Below are positions 30,936 to 40,421 of a stretch of DNA of 64,000 nucleotides, piece after piece. The notes beneath the pieces are model-generated. The model searched no databases and was not told the origin of the DNA. It was given only the letters and a program-made list of their open reading frames with translations. A program made the position numbers and the translations under genes. Within the stretch, counting starts at the first letter, position 1. Every line of letters begins with the position of its first letter. Source of the DNA: Gemmatimonadota bacterium (lineage in GTDB: Bacteria; Gemmatimonadota; Gemmatimonadetes; Longimicrobiales; Gaopeijiaceae); contig JBBEBG010000029.1 in the NCBI GenBank assembly GCA_040882465.1, positions 1 to 64,000 on the forward strand. Direction: 5' to 3'.

Positions 30936-31955
30936 ATGCCCGGTCGGCGCCCGTTCTTCTCCTCGTTCGTGGTCCTCGCGACCGCGCTCCTCGCCCTCTC
31001 TTGCGACAGCGAGGGCGGGAGTCTTACGGACACGGGCAACGACGTGGCGACGGTGAGCGGCACCGGACTCGTCCTGGCCCTCAACGCTGGTCCTGCCACC
31101 ATCCGCGCGACGAGCGAGGGAAAATCCGTGACGGCCGATATCACCGTCGTGGACGGCGGCTTCGTCGGACCGAGCGGCGGAACCATCATCGCCGCCGCCG
31201 GCACCGTCACTCTCGTCCTTCCTCCGGGCGCATTGGCGCAGGGAGCCGCGCTCACCGTGGCCCCGCTCGCCAATCCTCCGGTGCCCGCGAGCTTGATCCC
31301 GGGAACGGCCTTCAGCCTGGGACCGGGCGGAACGAACTTCGCCCAGCCGGTGACGGTGGGAATTCGGTACGAGCCCGGCAATCTTCCGGGGGGCGCGAAT
31401 CCGGCTCTCTTCGTCGTGCATCGGTGGAATGGGACGACCTGGGCGCCCCTCGGCGGAACAAACGTAGATCAGGGGACACGCCTGGTCTCCGGGCAGACCA
31501 CCGCCTTCAGCCCCTTCGCCCTGATCCAGGTGGCGGTGCAGAATCCGGTCCCCACGCTCACGGCGCTCAACCCGACCAGCAAGATCGCGGGCGAGGCTGA
31601 ATTCGTGCTGACGGTGACGGGATCGAACTTCGTGAATGGTGCCGAGATCCATTGGAACGGAGTGGAAAAAGTCACACAATTCGGGTCGGGATCGCAGTTG
31701 ACGGCAACGATTCCCGCCTCGGGCATCGCCCAGGCCGGGCAGGCGAATGTGACTATCTTCAACCCGGGTCCGGGAGGCGGGACCTCGGCGGCCCTTGATT
31801 TCACGATCCTCTCCGGCATGGGCGCGACGGTCACGGTGACGACTTCCTCGGACTCACAGGGTGGAGGCTGTTCCCTGCGCTCGGCGATCGAGGCGGCAAA
31901 CACGAACGGTCCCGTTGACAGCTGTTCGGGGGGAAGCGGCGCCTTCGAACGATGA
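30936..31955 (+). CDS. Surface lipoprotein, N-terminal part of a split beta-helix gene
   Basis: A 339-residue protein. I start at the ATG at 30936 because GGGAGG lies five bases upstream. A lipoprotein signal ends at LALSC (C23). A ZU5-like segment follows (about 75-180, starting GGTIIAAAGTVTLVLPPGALAQG), then an IPT/TIG domain (about 200-285) and then the CSLRSAIEAANTN motif that opens beta-helix adhesin-like regions. Just there the frame ends with TGA at 31953-31955. The helix continues in another frame from 31952, so this looks like the front half of one protein after a small deletion or frameshift. An ATGA overlap could also mean two coupled proteins. Probable place: outer surface. Confidence 0.75.
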   Translation: MPGRRPFFSSFVVLATALLALSCDSEGGSLTDTGNDVATVSGTGLVLALNAGPATIRATSEGKSVTADITVVDGGFVGPSGGTIIAAAGTVTLVLPPGALAQGAALTVAPLANPPVPASLIPGTAFSLGPGGTNFAQPVTVGIRYEPGNLPGGANPALFVVHRWNGTTWAPLGGTNVDQGTRLVSGQTTAFSPFALIQVAVQNPVPTLTALNPTSKIAGEAEFVLTVTGSNFVNGAEIHWNGVEKVTQFGSGSQLTATIPASGIAQAGQANVTIFNPGPGGGTSAALDFTILSGMGATVTVTTSSDSQGGGCSLRSAIEAANTNGPVDSCSGGSGAFER

Positions 31956-32965
31956 TCGGCGACGGAGCGGCGACCATGGGTGGCGGAATTCTGAATCGGG
32001 GAACGCTCACGCTGACCGACGTGACGATGACGGGACATGGAGCTACGGCCGGATCGGGCGGAGCGATCTTCACGGACGCCGGCTCGACCTTGCACGTCAG
32101 CGGCTCGCGCTTCGAGTCGAGTCAGGCCTCGGACAGGGGCGGCGCGATCTGGGTGGATTTGGGAGCGACCCTCACGATGACGAACTCGGTCCTGCTCTCG
32201 AACACAGCGACGCAGGGAGGAGGGATCTTCAGCTTTCATGGCATCCTCGGCCTCGAGTACGTCTCGATCCGCAACAACTCCGCGCAGAACGGCAATGGAG
32301 GTGGAGTGAACAACTCCGGTGGTTCTCTGGTGCTCAGCGGGTCCGCCATCGCGACGAACGTGGCGCAGGCGCGTGGGGGCGGACTCTACAGCGCGGGTCC
32401 CGCCGGGAGCACGATCGTCTCGATCGTGAACAGCACGATTACAGGGAACATCGCTCAGGGGACGGGCGGGGCTCCTCACTTCGGAGGCGGCGTGGCGGGA
32501 GAGAGTGGCACGATCTCTTTCTACAACGCGACGATCGTGGACAACACGAGCGCCTCGGGGGGCGGGAGCGGGGTCCACAGGGTGGTGACGGGTCAATGGA
32601 CCGGAGCCACCTTCGACTTCCGAAACACGATCGTCGTGGGCCACCGGATTCTCGGGCATTCAGCCTGTTCCGGCGGACCGGCGGGATTCGTCTCCAATGG
32701 TCATAATCTAGATGAGGACAACACATGTAATTTTATCGTCAACAGCGATTTACCAGGCGGGAACGCTAACCTGTCGCTCGCGGCGACCCTGAACGGCGGA
32801 ACGACGGAGAGCCACTCCCTCCAGATCCCGGGCGACGCGATCGACGCGGGGGATCAGTCGGCCTGCCAGGCCAATCCCGTGAACGGGGGGGACCAGCGGG
32901 GGTTCGGCCGGTCGGACGGAATGTGCGACATCGGCGCCTTCGAGTTCCAGGCGCTGGCGGGATGA
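31952..32965 (+). CDS. Right-handed beta-helix repeat protein, C-terminal part of the split gene
   Basis: A 337-residue protein with no signal peptide of its own. It is built of polymorphic beta-helix repeats, with recurring GGG/GGGI turns, alternating small and hydrophobic residues, and N-rich ladders (TITGNIA, TIVDNTSASGGG). It ends with the conserved cap DIGAFEFQ, common in such proteins (RGFGRSDGMCDIGAFE). The ATG overlaps the stop of the previous frame by 4 bp, but there is no ribosome site for independent initiation. About 50 residues that homologues carry between the CSLRSAI motif and the first turn seem to be missing (my memory of the family, not checked). Best read as the rest of the upstream protein. 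Confidence 0.7.
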   Translation: MIGDGAATMGGGILNRGTLTLTDVTMTGHGATAGSGGAIFTDAGSTLHVSGSRFESSQASDRGGAIWVDLGATLTMTNSVLLSNTATQGGGIFSFHGILGLEYVSIRNNSAQNGNGGGVNNSGGSLVLSGSAIATNVAQARGGGLYSAGPAGSTIVSIVNSTITGNIAQGTGGAPHFGGGVAGESGTISFYNATIVDNTSASGGGSGVHRVVTGQWTGATFDFRNTIVVGHRILGHSACSGGPAGFVSNGHNLDEDNTCNFIVNSDLPGGNANLSLAATLNGGTTESHSLQIPGDAIDAGDQSACQANPVNGGDQRGFGRSDGMCDIGAFEFQALAG

Positions 32966-33013
32966 AGTCCGCCGCCTGAGGGAGGCCCGGCGTCGCGAGA
33001 ACCGGCCCTCTCC

Positions 33014-34651
33014 TTACCCCTCGATCCCATACTTCCGAATCTTCCGGTAGAGGGTTCGCTCGCCGATTCCGAGGCTCTCGGCCGCCTTTCTGCGGTTGCC
33101 GCCGACTTCGAGGAGGACGTGGCGAATCGCCTCCGCCTCCATCTCCTCGATGGTCATTCCCGCCTGGTACAGGACGCGGCCGTCGCCGGCCCCGTCGCTC
33201 CCCGCCTTCGCACCGATCGGAAGTTCTTCGGACGACGGCACAACACTGGCGTCGCCCACTCGCCCCTCCCAGACTCCGACCTCGATCCCACCATCCGTGC
33301 CAGGGAGGGCGAAGCGCGAGCTCTCGGGCGCGACCAGGCGCTCGTCCAGGTCGTCCCGGTAGAGGTCGAACTCGCGGCGGAGCTGGTCCACGTCCATCCG
33401 GAGATCCACGAGAGTCCGGAATACAAACTCGAGCTCGGGACGAAAGCGGGGGCGGTCTCCGCCCTCGCCTCCCTCCCCCGCGCGCATCTCTTCCGCGGGG
33501 CGCGCCACCGGGACCGGGAGGAGTCGCGAATACTCGCCGGGGTGGCGGATCTCCTTCGGAATGTCCGCGGGGGCGATCTCCTTTCCCGGAGAGAGGACGA
33601 CCATGCTCTCCACGAGGTTCCGGAGCTCGCGCACGTTTCCCGGCCAATCGTAGCGGACCAAGAGCTCCATCGCGTCGTCCGAAATGCCGGGAAAGGGGCG
33701 ACCCATTCCCTCGGAGAGCTCGCGTACGAAGTGATGGACGAGCCGGGGGATGTCTTCGCGTCGGTTACGGAGAGGGGGAAGCTCGATCCCCAGGATGTTC
33801 AGGCGGTAATAAAGATCTCGCCGGAAGCGTCCAGTGTGCACCAGGTTTCGAAGCTCATGGTTCGTTGCGGCGATGATGCGCACGTCGATCTGGATCGCCT
33901 TTTCTCCGCCGACCCGGAGAAATTCCCTCTGCTCGAGCGCCCGGAGGAGCTTCGTCTGCGTGGAGGGGGGCATCTCCCCGATCTCGTCGAGGAAGAGGGT
34001 CCCCTTGTGGGCGAGCTCGAAGAAACCCTTTCGCGAGTCTATCGCTCCCGTGAACGCGCCCTTTTCATGGCCAAAGAGCTCGGACTCGAGGAGCGTCTCG
34101 GAGAGGGCGGCGACGTTCACGGCAAGAAAGGCGCGGTGCCTCCGCGGGGAGAGGCCATGGATCCCCCGCGCCACCAGCTCCTTCCCCGTCCCGGATTCCC
34201 CCGTGATGAGCACGGTCGAATCCACCGGCGCGATCTGCACCATCCGCTCGAGGACTTCGCGGATGGGGTCCGCCTCACCCACGATCCCGGTGACCCGTTG
34301 GAGCTCGCGCCGCTGAATCGTTCGATGCCCGAGGAGGACGACTTCGTCCGGGTCCGGGTCGGCGGAGAAGGACTCCTCGGCCCCGCCGCGACGCCCTCGG
34401 AGGTCTCCCCCGGCGCCCTGAAGCGCTGTGAACACCGGGATCGAGCGGCCCTCCCTCGCGGCGTGCAGCCAGGCGGCGAGATCCTCGGGACCCCGGTCTC
34501 CCGTCAACACCAGCAGGACCGGATCCTCCGCGAGCCCGAGGTGCGCCACGTCGGGGACGAGGTCCACGGCGTATCCCTCGGCCCGAAAGGCGTCGCGAAG
34601 TTTTCCCGCGAGGGGAAGACGGTGCGAGCTGATCAGGACGGTGCCGCTCAT
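33014..34651 (-). CDS. Sigma-54-dependent activator with a degenerate receiver domain
   Basis: A 545-residue protein. The N-terminal 110 residues resemble a receiver domain, but the acidic pocket is missing (the start reads VLISSH rather than an Asp pair) and no conserved Lys is seen; only D52 could match the phosphorylation site. The AAA+ domain is intact: Walker A GESGTGKE (151-158), GAFTGA loop (198-203), Walker B LFLDEIGEMP. A linker of about 130 residues with a predicted coiled coil (FRTLVDLRMDVDQLRREF) precedes a Fis-type helix-turn-helix (RKAAESLGIGERTLYRKIRKYG). It starts at the ATG that overlaps the mog stop by 4 bp. Phosphorelay control is unlikely; another signal probably acts on it. 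Confidence 0.88.
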   Translation of the reverse strand: MSGTVLISSHRLPLAGKLRDAFRAEGYAVDLVPDVAHLGLAEDPVLLVLTGDRGPEDLAAWLHAAREGRSIPVFTALQGAGGDLRGRRGGAEESFSADPDPDEVVLLGHRTIQRRELQRVTGIVGEADPIREVLERMVQIAPVDSTVLITGESGTGKELVARGIHGLSPRRHRAFLAVNVAALSETLLESELFGHEKGAFTGAIDSRKGFFELAHKGTLFLDEIGEMPPSTQTKLLRALEQREFLRVGGEKAIQIDVRIIAATNHELRNLVHTGRFRRDLYYRLNILGIELPPLRNRREDIPRLVHHFVRELSEGMGRPFPGISDDAMELLVRYDWPGNVRELRNLVESMVVLSPGKEIAPADIPKEIRHPGEYSRLLPVPVARPAEEMRAGEGGEGGDRPRFRPELEFVFRTLVDLRMDVDQLRREFDLYRDDLDERLVAPESSRFALPGTDGGIEVGVWEGRVGDASVVPSSEELPIGAKAGSDGAGDGRVLYQAGMTIEEMEAEAIRHVLLEVGGNRRKAAESLGIGERTLYRKIRKYGIEG

Positions 34652-35169
34652 GATGCGGCGCCCTTGGGATGGGGATCTTCCCGCCCGCGCATGAGGGCCG
34701 TCCCGTGCGCGAGGAGAGGGTGGAGCGCCGCGAGCCCGTCGCGAACCCCACCGGGGCTTCCGGGGAGATTCACGATGAGGCATTCGGCGCGCGTCCCCGC
34801 CTCCCCTCGTGAAATGACCGCCATCGGCGTCGCTTCGGCCCCGGCGCGCCGAAGGGCTTCCGCGATCCCAGCCGCAGGGCGCTCGAGGACGGCCCGCGTC
34901 GCTTCGGGCGTGAGGTCGCGAGGCGTGAGCCCGGTGCCTCCCGTCGTCAGAAGGAGATCCACCTCCCCCGAGTCGCACCACTCCAGGAGGACGGGCACGA
35001 CGGCCGCGGTTCCGTCGGGAACGATCTGGGCCCGCGCAACGGCGTAGCCGCACTCCACGCACCACTCCCGAATCAGGACGCCGCTCCGATCCTCTCCTTC
35101 TCCCTTGGAGAGGCGGTCGCTCACCGTGAGAATTCCGACCCGAAGTGGGGGTTTCGCCTGGCCGTTCAC
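34648..35169 (-). CDS. mog: Molybdenum cofactor biosynthesis protein (Mog/MoaB family)
   Basis: A 173-residue protein of the MogA/MoaB family, which binds molybdopterin and adenylates it before metal insertion. It has RVGILTVSDRLSKGEGEDRSG at the N terminus and the signature TTGGTGLTPRDLTPEATR, then LPGSPGGVRDGL. The start is GTG and overlaps the gcvT stop by 4 bp. No other moco gene is nearby, so its place here is probably just operon-sharing. MogA and MoaB are hard to separate by eye. Confidence 0.87.
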   Translation of the reverse strand: MNGQAKPPLRVGILTVSDRLSKGEGEDRSGVLIREWCVECGYAVARAQIVPDGTAAVVPVLLEWCDSGEVDLLLTTGGTGLTPRDLTPEATRAVLERPAAGIAEALRRAGAEATPMAVISRGEAGTRAECLIVNLPGSPGGVRDGLAALHPLLAHGTALMRGREDPHPKGAAS

Positions 35170-36278
35170 CGTTTCCGCGACCCTTCCGTATAAAAAGGTG
35201 GCTTCGTGACTACGCCGGGGACGTCGCGCTCGCGAATTTCAACCGCCACCTCGGTCCCCGGCTCCGCGAGCCCGGCGGGGAGATAGGCGAGCGCGATCCC
35301 CGCCCCGAGCGTTGGGCTCACCGTCCCCGAAGTCACGGCTCCGACCGGCTCCCCCTGGGACACGACCGGGTATCCATGGCGGGGAAATCCGGGGACGGTG
35401 AGCCGGATCCCGGTGAGGAGGCGCGAGACACCCGCTTCTTTTTGGCGCGCCAGGGCATCCCTTCCCAGGAAGTCGCCCTTGTCGAATCGGACGATCCATC
35501 CGAGGCCCGATTCGAGCACGGTGTGCCGTTCGTCGAGGTCGTTCCCGTACAGGGCGTATCCGACTTCCAGTCGAAGTGTGTCGCGAGCCCCAAGCCCGAC
35601 CGGGGCGATGTCCCGGGAGCCCCCGCCCTCGAGGAGCGCGCGCCAAACGCGTACGGCCCCGTCGGCCGGGAGGTAGAGCTCGAAGCCGTCCTCTCCGGTG
35701 TAACCCGTCCGCGCCACGATCGCGGGAACACCCGCCACCGGCGCGCGGAGGAAGCGGTAATAACCGATCCCCCCGAGCCCGGCCTCGACCAACGGCTGGA
35801 GGATCGCCTCGGAGTGGGGGCCCTGAATGGCCAGGAGCGCGGAAGCCTCGGTGCGGTCCTCCACCCTCGCGTCGTGGCCGGAGTGATGCGCCTCGATCCA
35901 CGCCGCATCCTTCGCACGATTCGCGCCATTCACGACGAGAAAGTAGGCCAACTCGTCCAACCGATAGACGAGGAGATCGTCCAGGACCCCACCGTCCGCC
36001 TGGCAGAATGCCGAATACTGGGCCTGGCCCACCGCGAGGCGGGCAGCGTCGTTCACCGTGAGGAGCTGCACGAGGCCGAGTGCGCCGGGACCGGCGATCT
36101 CGATCTGCCCCATGTGCGAGACGTCGAAGAGCCCCGCGGACTCACGCACCGAGCGGTGCTCCGCCTGGATCCCGGCAGGATACTGAATCGGGAGGGAGTA
36201 GCCGGCGAAAGAGACGAGCTTCCCGCCCAGCCGCCGGTGTTCTTCGTGAAGGGCCGTGGTCTTGAGCTCGTCCTGCAT
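35166..36278 (-). CDS. gcvT: Glycine cleavage system T protein (aminomethyltransferase)
   Basis: A 370-residue folate enzyme that takes the methylene group from the H protein. It begins LKTTALHEEHRRLGGKLVSFAGYSLPIQYP, which is typical. The family motifs QGPHSEAIL, ARTGYTGEDGFELY and LGARDTLRLEVGYALYGNDL follow, the last including the folate-binding region. I start at the ATG giving MQDELKTTAL; the frame upstream overlaps argF out of frame and is not real. gcvH and gcvP are not in this window, and no glycine riboswitch fits in the 14-bp gap to argF. Confidence 0.93.
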   Translation of the reverse strand: MQDELKTTALHEEHRRLGGKLVSFAGYSLPIQYPAGIQAEHRSVRESAGLFDVSHMGQIEIAGPGALGLVQLLTVNDAARLAVGQAQYSAFCQADGGVLDDLLVYRLDELAYFLVVNGANRAKDAAWIEAHHSGHDARVEDRTEASALLAIQGPHSEAILQPLVEAGLGGIGYYRFLRAPVAGVPAIVARTGYTGEDGFELYLPADGAVRVWRALLEGGGSRDIAPVGLGARDTLRLEVGYALYGNDLDERHTVLESGLGWIVRFDKGDFLGRDALARQKEAGVSRLLTGIRLTVPGFPRHGYPVVSQGEPVGAVTSGTVSPTLGAGIALAYLPAGLAEPGTEVAVEIRERDVPGVVTKPPFYTEGSRKR

Positions 36279-36292
36279 GCTCGCCGCCCTCC

Positions 36293-37204
36293 CTACCCCA
36301 AAAGGAATAGGAGAAGCGCCTTCTGCGCGTGAAGACGATTCTCCGCCTCGTCGAACACACGCGAGCGGGGACCGTCCATCACCTCCGCGGTGACCTCCTT
36401 CTCGCGGTAAGCCGGAAGACAGTGAAGGAAGATCCCCTCGGGGTGGGCCCGATCCATCAGCGCCTTTGTAACCTGATACGGGGCAAAGACTTTTGCACGG
36501 GCATCCGCCTCTTCCTCCTGGCCCATGGATGCCCAAGTATCGGTCGTCACGACATGCACGCCTACGACCGCCTCCGCGGGATCGCGAGTCAGAACGATGC
36601 GTCCCTCTCCACGGGCCTTCTCCAGGATACGGGGATGGGGGTCGTACCCTTCGGGAATGGCGAGCCGGAGCTCGAAGCCGAGAAGGGTGGCGGCATTGAT
36701 CCAGGAGTTCGCCACGTTGTTCCCGTCGCCGACCCACGCCACCGTCAGTTCATCCAGGCCCGACCCGAATTCTTCCCTTACGGTGAGGAGGTCCGCCAGG
36801 AGTTGGCAGGGGTGGACGAGATCGGTGAGCCCGTTGATCACCGGGACCGACGCATGCCGTGCAAACTCCTCCACCTCGTCGTGACGAAAGGTTCGGATCA
36901 TGATCCCGTCCACGTAGCGCGAGAGGACGCGCGCCGTGTCCGCGATCGTCTCCCCCCGCCCCATGTGGGTTTCACGGTCGGAGAGGAAGGTGCTGTGGCC
37001 GCCGAGCTGAAACATCCCCACGTCGAAAGAGACGCGGGTTCGCGTGGAGTGCTTCCGGAAGATCATCCCGAGCGTCTTCCCCCGAAGCGGGCGATCCGGG
37101 GCCTCAGCACCGCTTTTCAGCCGGTGCGCCGTCTCGAGGAGCCCTCGGAGCTCCTCAGCGGTGAGATCGCGGAGATGAAGGAAGTGCCTGTTCGCGTCGG
37201 TCAA
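36293..37204 (-). CDS. argF: Ornithine carbamoyltransferase
   Basis: About 303 residues. It makes citrulline in arginine synthesis. The carbamoyl-phosphate motif is STRTR (RKHSTRTRVSF), the ornithine-side motif is HPCQLLADLLT, and the catalytic HCLP motif is in IFLHCLPAYREKEV. I start at the TTG at 37202-37204 because GGAGGA lies six bases upstream; a GTG at 37261 is possible but has no ribosome site. It sits 76 bp after hslU. It is the only arginine gene seen here. Confidence 0.93.
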   Translation of the reverse strand: MTDANRHFLHLRDLTAEELRGLLETAHRLKSGAEAPDRPLRGKTLGMIFRKHSTRTRVSFDVGMFQLGGHSTFLSDRETHMGRGETIADTARVLSRYVDGIMIRTFRHDEVEEFARHASVPVINGLTDLVHPCQLLADLLTVREEFGSGLDELTVAWVGDGNNVANSWINAATLLGFELRLAIPEGYDPHPRILEKARGEGRIVLTRDPAEAVVGVHVVTTDTWASMGQEEEADARAKVFAPYQVTKALMDRAHPEGIFLHCLPAYREKEVTAEVMDGPRSRVFDEAENRLHAQKALLLFLLG

Positions 37205-37280
37205 CCTCGGTCCTCCGAAGTGGCGACGCCGCCCCCGGGTGGCCTCGAATGGCGATCCCACGAGCGGCGCACTACAGGAA

Positions 37281-38867
37281 TCAGAGAATGTATCGCCGGA
37301 GGTCTTCGTCTTCCACGATGGCGGCCAGGTTCTTCAAGACATAGGCCCGGTCCACCACGAGCTCCCCGTCGGGCGCCGTTCCGTCCGGAAGCTCGAAGAG
37401 GACGGCCTCGAGGAGCGTGGTCATCACCGTCTGGAGCCGGCGAGCGCCGATGTTTTCCATCCGTTCGTTGAGCTGGAAGGCGATCCGGGCGATCTCGTGG
37501 ATCCCGTCCTCCTCGAACCGGATCTTCGCCGCCTCCGTTTCCACGAGCGCCGTGTACTGGCGGATCAGGGCGTTGCGAGGCTCGGTCAGGATCCGGACGA
37601 AGTCCGCCTCCTCGAGGGGGCGGAGCTCCACCCGGATCGGAAACCTTCCCTGAAGCTCGGGGATGAGATCGGAGGGCTTCGAGACGTGGAAGGCTCCGGC
37701 CGCGACGAAGAGGACGTGGTCGGTGCGGACCAGGCCGTACTTCGTCTGCACGTTGGATCCCTCGACGATCGGAAGAAGATCGCGCTGGACCCCCTCTCGG
37801 CTCACGTCCGGACCGACCCCACCGCGGTCCCCCGCGATCTTGTCGATCTCGTCGAGGAAGACGATCCCGTTCTCTTCTGTCCGGTCGAGGGCCTCGTTGA
37901 CGACCTCGTCCATGTCCACGAGCCGGTCCAGCTCCTCCTGGAGGAGGATCCTCCGCGCCTCGGAGACCCTCACGGACCGCTTTTTCGTCCTCTTGGGGAG
38001 CATGTCCTGGAGCATTTCGGTGAAGTTGTGGTCCATTCCTTCGACGCCCATCGGGATCATCATCCCGTCGAGGTTGGGCGCCTGCTGGACCTCTACCTCG
38101 ACCATCCGTTCCTCGAGTTTCCCGTCGCGGAGGAGCGCGCGGAGTTTTTCCCGTGTCCGCTGCCGCCGCTCCTCGAGCGCTGCCCCCTCCTCGTCGGTCG
38201 TCGGTGCCGCGGCGACGGAGAGGTCCTGGATCTCCCGGTCCACCTCGACGGCGACCGGCGCATGGATCCCGCCCGGACCCGCGACGAAGACAGGAGGGCT
38301 CGCCCCGGGGCGCGGTGCCGCCTCTTTCCCCCGGAGAGGGGGGAGAAGGAGGTCGAGAAGGCGTTCCTCGGCCGCTGCGACCGCCAGATCCTCCACGTCG
38401 TCCTCCCGTTCCGCCCGGACAAGGTTCACCGCCGTGTCCACGAGGTCGCGGATCATGGACTCGACGTCGCGCCCGACGTAGCCGACTTCGGTGAACTTCG
38501 AAGCCTCCACCTTTACGAAGGGAGCCCCCGCGAGGCGGGCGAGGCGCCGGGCGATCTCGGTTTTTCCGACCCCGGTCGGTCCGATGAGGATGAGGTTGTT
38601 CGGGAGAATCTCGTCCCGGAGCTCACCCTCCACGCGTTGGCGGCGCCAGCGGTTGCGAAGCGCGATCGCGACCGCCTTTTTCGCCGCGCGCTGCCCGATG
38701 ATGTACCGATCGAGCTCGGCCACGATCTGGCGAGGCGTGAGCTGGTCGATCCAGACCCCTTCCTCCGGACGATCCTGCGCGGAGGGTTCCCGCTCGACGG
38801 GAGGTTTCCCCCCATCGGTGGTGCGGTTGACCGCGCCCCCACTCCCCTCCCGGTCGCTCGAGCTCAT
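37281..38867 (-). CDS. hslU: ATP-dependent protease ATPase subunit HslU
   Basis: A 528-residue AAA+ ATPase that feeds HslV. Walker A is [15 protein letters not shown], the GYVGRDVES pore-loop motif follows, Walker B is [10 protein letters not shown], and the C-terminal tail DEDLRRYIL matches the end that docks into HslV. The length is about 80 above the E. coli form; much of the excess is in the I-domain (about 150-300) and a 35-residue polar N-terminal lead. Its start overlaps the hslV stop by 4 bp. Confidence 0.96.
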   Translation of the reverse strand: MSSSDREGSGGAVNRTTDGGKPPVEREPSAQDRPEEGVWIDQLTPRQIVAELDRYIIGQRAAKKAVAIALRNRWRRQRVEGELRDEILPNNLILIGPTGVGKTEIARRLARLAGAPFVKVEASKFTEVGYVGRDVESMIRDLVDTAVNLVRAEREDDVEDLAVAAAEERLLDLLLPPLRGKEAAPRPGASPPVFVAGPGGIHAPVAVEVDREIQDLSVAAAPTTDEEGAALEERRQRTREKLRALLRDGKLEERMVEVEVQQAPNLDGMMIPMGVEGMDHNFTEMLQDMLPKRTKKRSVRVSEARRILLQEELDRLVDMDEVVNEALDRTEENGIVFLDEIDKIAGDRGGVGPDVSREGVQRDLLPIVEGSNVQTKYGLVRTDHVLFVAAGAFHVSKPSDLIPELQGRFPIRVELRPLEEADFVRILTEPRNALIRQYTALVETEAAKIRFEEDGIHEIARIAFQLNERMENIGARRLQTVMTTLLEAVLFELPDGTAPDGELVVDRAYVLKNLAAIVEDEDLRRYIL

Positions 38868-39469
38868 CTTTCCTTCTTCCCTTCCTCGGCTTCGGATCGA
38901 GGCTCGGACTCGGCGTCCGGATCCACGGTCGAAAGCTCCAGCACCGTGATGTGGTCGTTCGAGTAGATGCAGATGCTCGCGGCGATTTCGAGAGCGTCCT
39001 GGACGATCTCACGCGGAGTGAGTTCTGTGCGTAGTCGGAGGGCGCGCGCCGCCGCGAGGGCGTACGATCCGCCCGACCCGATCGCCGCCACCTCTTCATC
39101 CGGTTCGAGGACGTTGCCGTCGCCACTGACCATGAAGAGGTGACTTCGGTCCGCCACTAGGAGGAGGGCGTCCAGCCGACGGAGGTAGCGATCCACCCGC
39201 CAGTCCTTCGCCAGCTCGACGCAGGCCCGGGTGAGATTTCCCGGATAACGCTCCAGCTTCTCCTCCAGACGCTCGAAGAGAGTGAAGGCGTCCGCAACCC
39301 CTCCGGCAAATCCCGCGAGGATTCGTCCCCCTTTGAGGGTGCGGACCTTCACGGCCCGCCCCTTGGCGACGGTGTCGCCCATCGTGACCTGGCCGTCCGC
39401 GCCCATCGCGACGGCCCCGTCGCGGCGCACGGCCACCACGGTGGTGGATCGAATTCTTGGACGAGTCAT
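38864..39469 (-). CDS. hslV: ATP-dependent protease subunit HslV
   Basis: A 201-residue threonine protease of the proteasome beta fold. I start at the ATG at 39467-39469 because GAGGAGG lies about 5 bases upstream. The catalytic Thr is expected to be the first of TTVVAVRR, at residue 9, so eight residues (MTRPRIRS) would be removed; in E. coli only Met is removed. The conserved [11 protein letters not shown]-like segment ([15 protein letters not shown]), [11 protein letters not shown] and the SNDHI end are all present. It forms an operon with hslU. Confidence 0.95.
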   Translation of the reverse strand: MTRPRIRSTTVVAVRRDGAVAMGADGQVTMGDTVAKGRAVKVRTLKGGRILAGFAGGVADAFTLFERLEEKLERYPGNLTRACVELAKDWRVDRYLRRLDALLLVADRSHLFMVSGDGNVLEPDEEVAAIGSGGSYALAAARALRLRTELTPREIVQDALEIAASICIYSNDHITVLELSTVDPDAESEPRSEAEEGKKER

Positions 39470-39515
39470 CGCCCTCCTCGGTCTTTGTGGGCTGAACAAA
39501 CCATTCTTGTCATCT

Positions 39516-40421
39516 CTATGCGCGCGGGTGCGTTTCCCGGTATACCCGCTGGAGCCGCTCCCGTGACGTGTGGGTGTAAATCTGCGTGGTGGAGAGGGAC
39601 GCGTGCCCCAGGAGCTCCTTCACGGCCATCAGGTCGGCGCCCGCGTCCAGGAGATGAGTCGCAAACGAGTGCCGGAGTGAGTGAGCGGAAATCCCTTCGC
39701 GCTCCCCGGCGCGGTCCAGGAGCGCCCGGACGGCGCGCTGAATCGAGCGCCGGGAGAGCCGTTCGCCGCCCTGGTTCACGACGAGTGGCCCTCCGTCGGA
39801 AGGGGCCGCCGTTTCCCGGCGCCGCAACTCGTACTTTCGAAGGGCCCGGGTGGCGGAAGAGGTGAGGGGGACGATTCGTTCCTTCCCTCCCTTCCCCCGG
39901 ACCTTCACCTGTTCCCCCACGGTGTCCAGCTCCTCCAAGTTCATCCCATGGAGTTCGGACAGGCGGAGCCCGCTCCCATAAAGCAGCTCCAGGATGGCGA
40001 GGGTGCGTGTCCCCTCGAGCGCATTTTTCGCCGCGTCCGCCTCCGCGAGCCCGAAGACCGCGTCCACTCCCTTCCGGGCCAGGTGCGGAGGCAATTCCCG
40101 TTCCGAACGGAGCGAACGGAGGCCCCGCGCCGGATTCGCCGTGAGCGTCCCCTCCCGGTGGAGAAAACGGAGAAGCGTGCGCACGGCGGAAACCTTTCGG
40201 GTGATCGAACGCTTCGCGAGTCCCCGCACCTGGCATGCCCCGAGGAAACTTCGGAGTGCGAGACGGTCCACCTCGGTCCAGCGCCACTCCGGCGTCCCCA
40301 GGTAGTCGCCGAGAAAGTCTTCGAGGTCCTGGAGGTCTCGCCGGTACCCGATCAGGGTGTTTTCCGAGAGTTGGCGTTCGTCGGCCAGGTGCCGGAGGAA
40401 GAGCTCCGATTCCCCCGTCAT
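39516..40421 (-). CDS. xerC: Tyrosine recombinase XerC
   Basis: A 301-residue site-specific recombinase for resolving chromosome dimers. The N-terminal SAM-like domain (about 5-100) is followed by the catalytic domain with R153 (GSGLRLSEL), K177 (GKGGK), H247 and R250 (HSLRHSF), H273 (LGHASL) and the nucleophile Y282 (IYTHTS). The start at 40421 overlaps the trmFO stop by 4 bp. The housekeeping context (topA-trmFO-xerC-hslV) supports XerC rather than a phage or transposon integrase. Confidence 0.93.
   Translation of the reverse strand: MTGESELFLRHLADERQLSENTLIGYRRDLQDLEDFLGDYLGTPEWRWTEVDRLALRSFLGACQVRGLAKRSITRKVSAVRTLLRFLHREGTLTANPARGLRSLRSERELPPHLARKGVDAVFGLAEADAAKNALEGTRTLAILELLYGSGLRLSELHGMNLEELDTVGEQVKVRGKGGKERIVPLTSSATRALRKYELRRRETAAPSDGGPLVVNQGGERLSRRSIQRAVRALLDRAGEREGISAHSLRHSFATHLLDAGADLMAVKELLGHASLSTTQIYTHTSRERLQRVYRETHPRA

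Noticed and set aside
33119-35047. 642-codon open frame opposite the sigma-54 activator and mog genes
   Set aside because: GC-rich antisense shadow; no family motif, and the activator on the other strand has clear domains.
36279-36292. Glycine riboswitch before gcvT
   Set aside because: Only 14 bp lie between argF and gcvT, too few for a riboswitch.
39516-40421. Integrase of a mobile element
   Set aside because: It sits in a conserved housekeeping operon and has XerC features; no attachment site or phage genes are near.
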